Shown here: piece by piece, positions 61,526 to 64,000 of the stretch
Numbering within the stretch: the first letter of the stretch is position 1
How the letters are laid out: each line of letters begins with the position of its first letter
Source: Flavobacteriales bacterium
GTDB lineage: Bacteria > Bacteroidota > Bacteroidia > NS11-12g > UBA9320
Direction: 5' to 3'
Assembly (NCBI GenBank): GCA_020635395.1
Contig: JACJZV010000001.1
Location: forward strand, 1,054,001-1,118,000
Length of the DNA: 64,000 nucleotides
The notes under the pieces: model-generated
What the model saw: only the letters and a program-made list of their open reading frames with translations
Told to the model about the DNA's origin: nothing
Databases searched by the model: none
Made by a program: the position numbers and the translations under genes

Positions 61526-61987
61526 TTATTTCCCACCATACAATTCGTCTTGCCAAACTTTCAACTCATCCCATTGACCATTGGCAGCCATTTCGGCTTG
61601 TTTTGGCCAAGTTCCGGGATCGTGAGCGGCAAAATTTCCTTCAGCAGCATCCAAAATTGATTTTACTTCTTCCGAAGTTTTAGCAGCCAATTCTGCAAAG
61701 GTATTAATACCAACGGCATTTAGAGCAGCGGCAATTTTAGGTCCGATACCTTCCACTTTGGTCAAGTCATCGCCTTTAGCCTCTTTTTTAGGTTTTGCAG
61801 CGGCAACAGTTCCGGTGCTTAAATTTTGAGCAATGCTGAATACATCACCGTCCAAAATAATTCCAGATTCCTCTTTGAACGGAGATTTAATGTAAACTCT
61901 TTTGATATTTCGCTTAATGGCGGCAGTTCTTTCTTTCGCTTTAGTTTTATTTCTTCTTGCTTTTCTTTCTAATCTTGTAACTGTCAT
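61526..61987 (-). CDS. Helix-hairpin-helix protein with a basic N-terminus
   Basis: This 153-residue protein begins with a very basic segment (TRLERKARRNKTKAKERTAA), continues with a Pro/Lys/Ala linker and ends in a helix-hairpin-helix domain (about 85-130, LTKVEGIGPKIAAALNAVGI, TFAELA) and a short tail. The HhH type is that found in DUF4332-like and ribosomal-associated proteins and suggests nucleic-acid binding, possibly RNA or ribosome. The function is not known. A TAATTTTG box (62008-62015) lies 20 bases upstream, and a strong terminator follows, so it is a single-gene unit. Confidence 0.75.
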   Translation of the reverse strand: MTVTRLERKARRNKTKAKERTAAIKRNIKRVYIKSPFKEESGIILDGDVFSIAQNLSTGTVAAAKPKKEAKGDDLTKVEGIGPKIAAALNAVGINTFAELAAKTSEEVKSILDAAEGNFAAHDPGTWPKQAEMAANGQWDELKVWQDELYGGK

Positions 61988-62007
61988 CTGTCAAAATTTT
62001 GGGTCGG

Positions 62008-62015
62008 CAAAATTA
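62008..62015 (-). promoter_or_regulatory. Putative -7 box of the HhH protein gene
   Basis: The minus strand reads TAATTTTG (exact TAnnTTTG), 20 bases before ATG 61987, leaving a short leader. Confidence 0.45.
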
Positions 62016-62170
62016 GAAATTTTATTTATAAAACTATAATTGGTCATACTATTTTTTAAAAATAGCTGAGAATGGTTTTTAAAAGGTTTAAATCTCCCCA
62101 AAAATCTTGAAAAACGATAAAATGGGTTGCGTATTTTTGATGTTTGTTGTCATCCATTAATATCTATTTT

Positions 62171-62178
62171 TACATTTG
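62171..62178 (+). promoter_or_regulatory. Putative promoter of trkA-trkH
   Basis: TACATTTG matches TAnnTTTG exactly. A TTG at 62147-62149 gives a -33 element with a 21-base spacer. ATG 62198 follows 19 bases later behind an A-rich stretch. Confidence 0.55.
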
Positions 62179-62197
62179 CCCCTTGTTTTAAAAAAAG

Positions 62198-63535
62198 ATG
62201 GACATTGTTATTGCCGGTGCCGGTGAAGTTGGATATTACCTTGCCAAATTGTTGTCAATCGAATCGCACGACATTGTTTTGATAGATGATAATGCACGCA
62301 TTTTGGAGCGAGCCAAAGACCAATTGGATGTTATTACCATTAAAGGAAATGCCACATCCATAAAGGTTTTGAAAGAGGCAGATGTGGAAGATGCAGATTT
62401 ATTGATCGCGGTTACCTCATCAGAAAATGTAAACTTTATGGTGGCCACCATAGGAAAGCAATTGGGAGCCAAGCGAACTATCGCAAGAGTTAACAGTACG
62501 GAATTTCTTGATCCAAAATGCACGATTGATTTTAAACAATTGGGCATTGATGTTATGATTTCGCCGGAAGAGCTTGCATCAAAAGAGATTTGGAGGTTGA
62601 TTAAACGGTCGGCATTTACGGATGCTTTTGAGTTTGAAATGGGCAAATTGGTTTTGGCCGGTATTCATTTGAACAGCGATGCTCCGGTGGTGGATAGAAC
62701 AATTTCCGAAACGGCAGCTTTAAACCCAAAGTTAAACTTTATTACCGTGGCCATTCAACGAGAAGGCAAAACAATTGTACCCCGAGGCGGCAATCGCTTT
62801 TTATTGGGCGACCACGTGTATTTTTTATCCGTACCTGAAGGGTTGGAGGAAATTATGAAACTTACCGGAAAAGAGGTTCATCGCATAAAAAATGTGATGA
62901 TGTTGGGAGCTGGAAGGGTGGGATTGAATACCATCAACAAAATAAAGAAACGCCGAAACATAAAATTGATTGAACAAAATGCCGAAAAGTGCCATGAAAT
63001 AGCCGATGAATATTCGGATATTTTGGTAATCAATAGTGATGGGCACAATGTCCAACTGTTGGAAGAAGAAAATATCGGCGAGATGGATGCCTTTATTGCC
63101 GTTACGGGAAACTCAGAAACCAATATTATGTCTTGTTTGATGGCAAAATCGCATGGAGTTAAAAAGACCATTGCTTTGGTGGAGAACATGGATTACATAA
63201 ACCTTTCCCAAAACATTGGCATTGATACTTTAATCAACAAAAAACTAATTGCCGCAAACAATATTTTTAGATATGTGCGGGGTGCAAATGTTACGAATAT
63301 TGCCGCTCTACACGGTGTAGATGCCGAAGTATTGGAGTTTATAGCGATGCCAAATTCTAAAATAACTCAAAAGCCGGTAAGAGATTTAAAATTTCCGAAG
63401 GAAGCAATTATAGGTGGGGTAATCAGGGGTGGAACAGGCCACATTGTGGGTGGAGATTTCCATATACAAAAAGGGGATAAAGTGGTTGTTTTGGCTAAAT
63501 TTTCGATAATTAAAGACGTTGAAAAATTCTTCTGA
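62198..63535 (+). CDS. trkA: Potassium uptake regulatory protein TrkA
   Basis: This 445-residue cytoplasmic protein has two RCK/KTN units. Each has a Rossmann domain for NAD(H) or ATP (MDIVIAGAGEVGYYLAKLL at residue 1 and MLGAGRVGLNTINKI at about 231) followed by a TrkA-C domain (about 145-220 and 370-445). It forms the ring that gates the TrkH channel in response to nucleotides. The start is well placed behind a consensus promoter. Its stop overlaps the trkH start by one base (TGATG). Confidence 0.96.
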   Translation: MDIVIAGAGEVGYYLAKLLSIESHDIVLIDDNARILERAKDQLDVITIKGNATSIKVLKEADVEDADLLIAVTSSENVNFMVATIGKQLGAKRTIARVNSTEFLDPKCTIDFKQLGIDVMISPEELASKEIWRLIKRSAFTDAFEFEMGKLVLAGIHLNSDAPVVDRTISETAALNPKLNFITVAIQREGKTIVPRGGNRFLLGDHVYFLSVPEGLEEIMKLTGKEVHRIKNVMMLGAGRVGLNTINKIKKRRNIKLIEQNAEKCHEIADEYSDILVINSDGHNVQLLEEENIGEMDAFIAVTGNSETNIMSCLMAKSHGVKKTIALVENMDYINLSQNIGIDTLINKKLIAANNIFRYVRGANVTNIAALHGVDAEVLEFIAMPNSKITQKPVRDLKFPKEAIIGGVIRGGTGHIVGGDFHIQKGDKVVVLAKFSIIKDVEKFF

Positions 63536-64000
63536 TGTTTAATTTTAAACTGATTACAAACCTTATTGGTCTGCTGCTTATTCTAAACGGAATTTTCATG
63601 CTGACTTGTTTGCCAACCAGTATTTATTTTTCAGAAGGAGATACTATGGCCATACTTTTATCATCCGCTATTTCTATAAACGTGGGTGTTTTGGCTTGGT
63701 ATTTTACCCGAGATCATCAAAAAAAGTTAAAACAGAAAGACGGATATCTCATTGTAACACTTGGTTGGCTTGCACTGTCGCTGAGTGGCAGTCTCCCGTT
63801 TATTGTAAGCGGAACCATACCAAGTTTTTCATCTGCTTTTTTTGAAACCGTAAGTGGATATACTACCACCGGAAGTTCTGTGTTGACCGATATAGAAGGC
63901 GTTCACAAAGGCATTTTGCTATGGAGAAGTTTAACCCAATGGATGGGTGGCATGGGAATTATCGTACTTACTGTTGCTATTCTCCCCATTTTGGGTGTGG
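63535..64000 (+). CDS. trkH: Potassium uptake channel TrkH, partial (3' end off the right edge)
   Basis: From ATG 63535 the frame is open to the window end, giving about 155 of an expected 480-500 residues. Three helices and the first pore loop are visible, with the selectivity filter SGYTTTGSSVL and then WRSLTQWMGGMGIIVL, typical of TrkH/KtrB. With TrkA it forms the Trk K+ uptake system in the inner membrane. The remaining pore repeats lie outside the window. Confidence 0.94.
   Translation, partial: MFNFKLITNLIGLLLILNGIFMLTCLPTSIYFSEGDTMAILLSSAISINVGVLAWYFTRDHQKKLKQKDGYLIVTLGWLALSLSGSLPFIVSGTIPSFSSAFFETVSGYTTTGSSVLTDIEGVHKGILLWRSLTQWMGGMGIIVLTVAILPILGV

Noticed and set aside
1..64000. tRNA, rRNA, CRISPR, prophage, IS transposase or integron integrase genes
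   Set aside because: No cloverleaf-like segments, spaced repeats or matching protein motifs were seen on either strand.

Overview
The window is chromosomal DNA of a Bacteroidota bacterium. The evidence is a complete type IX secretion / gliding-motility core operon (porP/sprF-gldK-gldL-gldM-gldN), a secreted nuclease with a T9SS-type C-terminal sorting domain, TonB-dependent receptors with carboxypeptidase-like N-terminal domains, a DUF4293 protein, and many genes preceded by the Bacteroidota -7 promoter element TAnnTTTG. The DNA is AT-rich and gene-dense. Both strands are used in short runs. I saw no rRNA, tRNA, CRISPR array, phage or transposase gene. No species can be named from what I can see.

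Layout. 1-9.3 kb (minus): the end of a glutamate formimidoyltransferase gene, the gld/por operon and a TonB-dependent receptor. 9.3-11.3 kb (minus): rpe, a DciA-like DUF721 gene and recF. 11.4-13.6 kb (plus): pyruvate dehydrogenase E1 alpha, a membrane TPR protein and lumazine synthase. 13.6-20.4 kb: TrmH-type rRNA/tRNA methyltransferase, BamA/TamA-like outer-membrane protein, DUF2306 protein, YARHG lipoprotein, M48 metalloprotease lipoprotein and lysA. 20.5-26.8 kb (minus): a secreted unknown, a MacB/LolD-type ABC pair, and a TonB receptor with a small exported protein and a glycerophosphodiesterase-like lipoprotein. 26.9-33.6 kb: di-haem peroxidase, nth, lplA, a polyprenyl synthase and RNase R. 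33.8-47.1 kb: ABC transporters, thiolase, truA, two near-identical Uma2 genes, rsmG, a glycosyltransferase, kptA, sppA and a secreted endonuclease. 47.3-64 kb: purB, fdhD, a small accessory island, an NAD-linked formate dehydrogenase operon, several small genes and trkA-trkH, which runs off the right edge.

The accessory island (about 49.9-53.3 kb) is the most unusual part. It holds two single-gene units. Each starts with a GTT-containing box and ends in a roughly 135-bp imperfect palindrome whose outer box is the reverse complement of that unit's own start. This is the layout of integron gene cassettes with attC sites, but with non-canonical core boxes and no integrase in the window, so it is CALIN-like. 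The cassettes sit between fdhD and what looks like the original fdhD terminator. Just downstream are a broken ParE/RelE-type toxin gene and two unknown genes.

Other signs of small-scale mobility are a perfect 60-bp palindrome built from four copies of a 14-bp unit next to nth, and a 27-bp perfect palindrome inside an internally deleted DUF1016 gene lodged between the two formate dehydrogenase genes. A recurrent regulatory theme is a TAnnTTTG box 4-6 bp from the start codon, which implies leaderless mRNAs.
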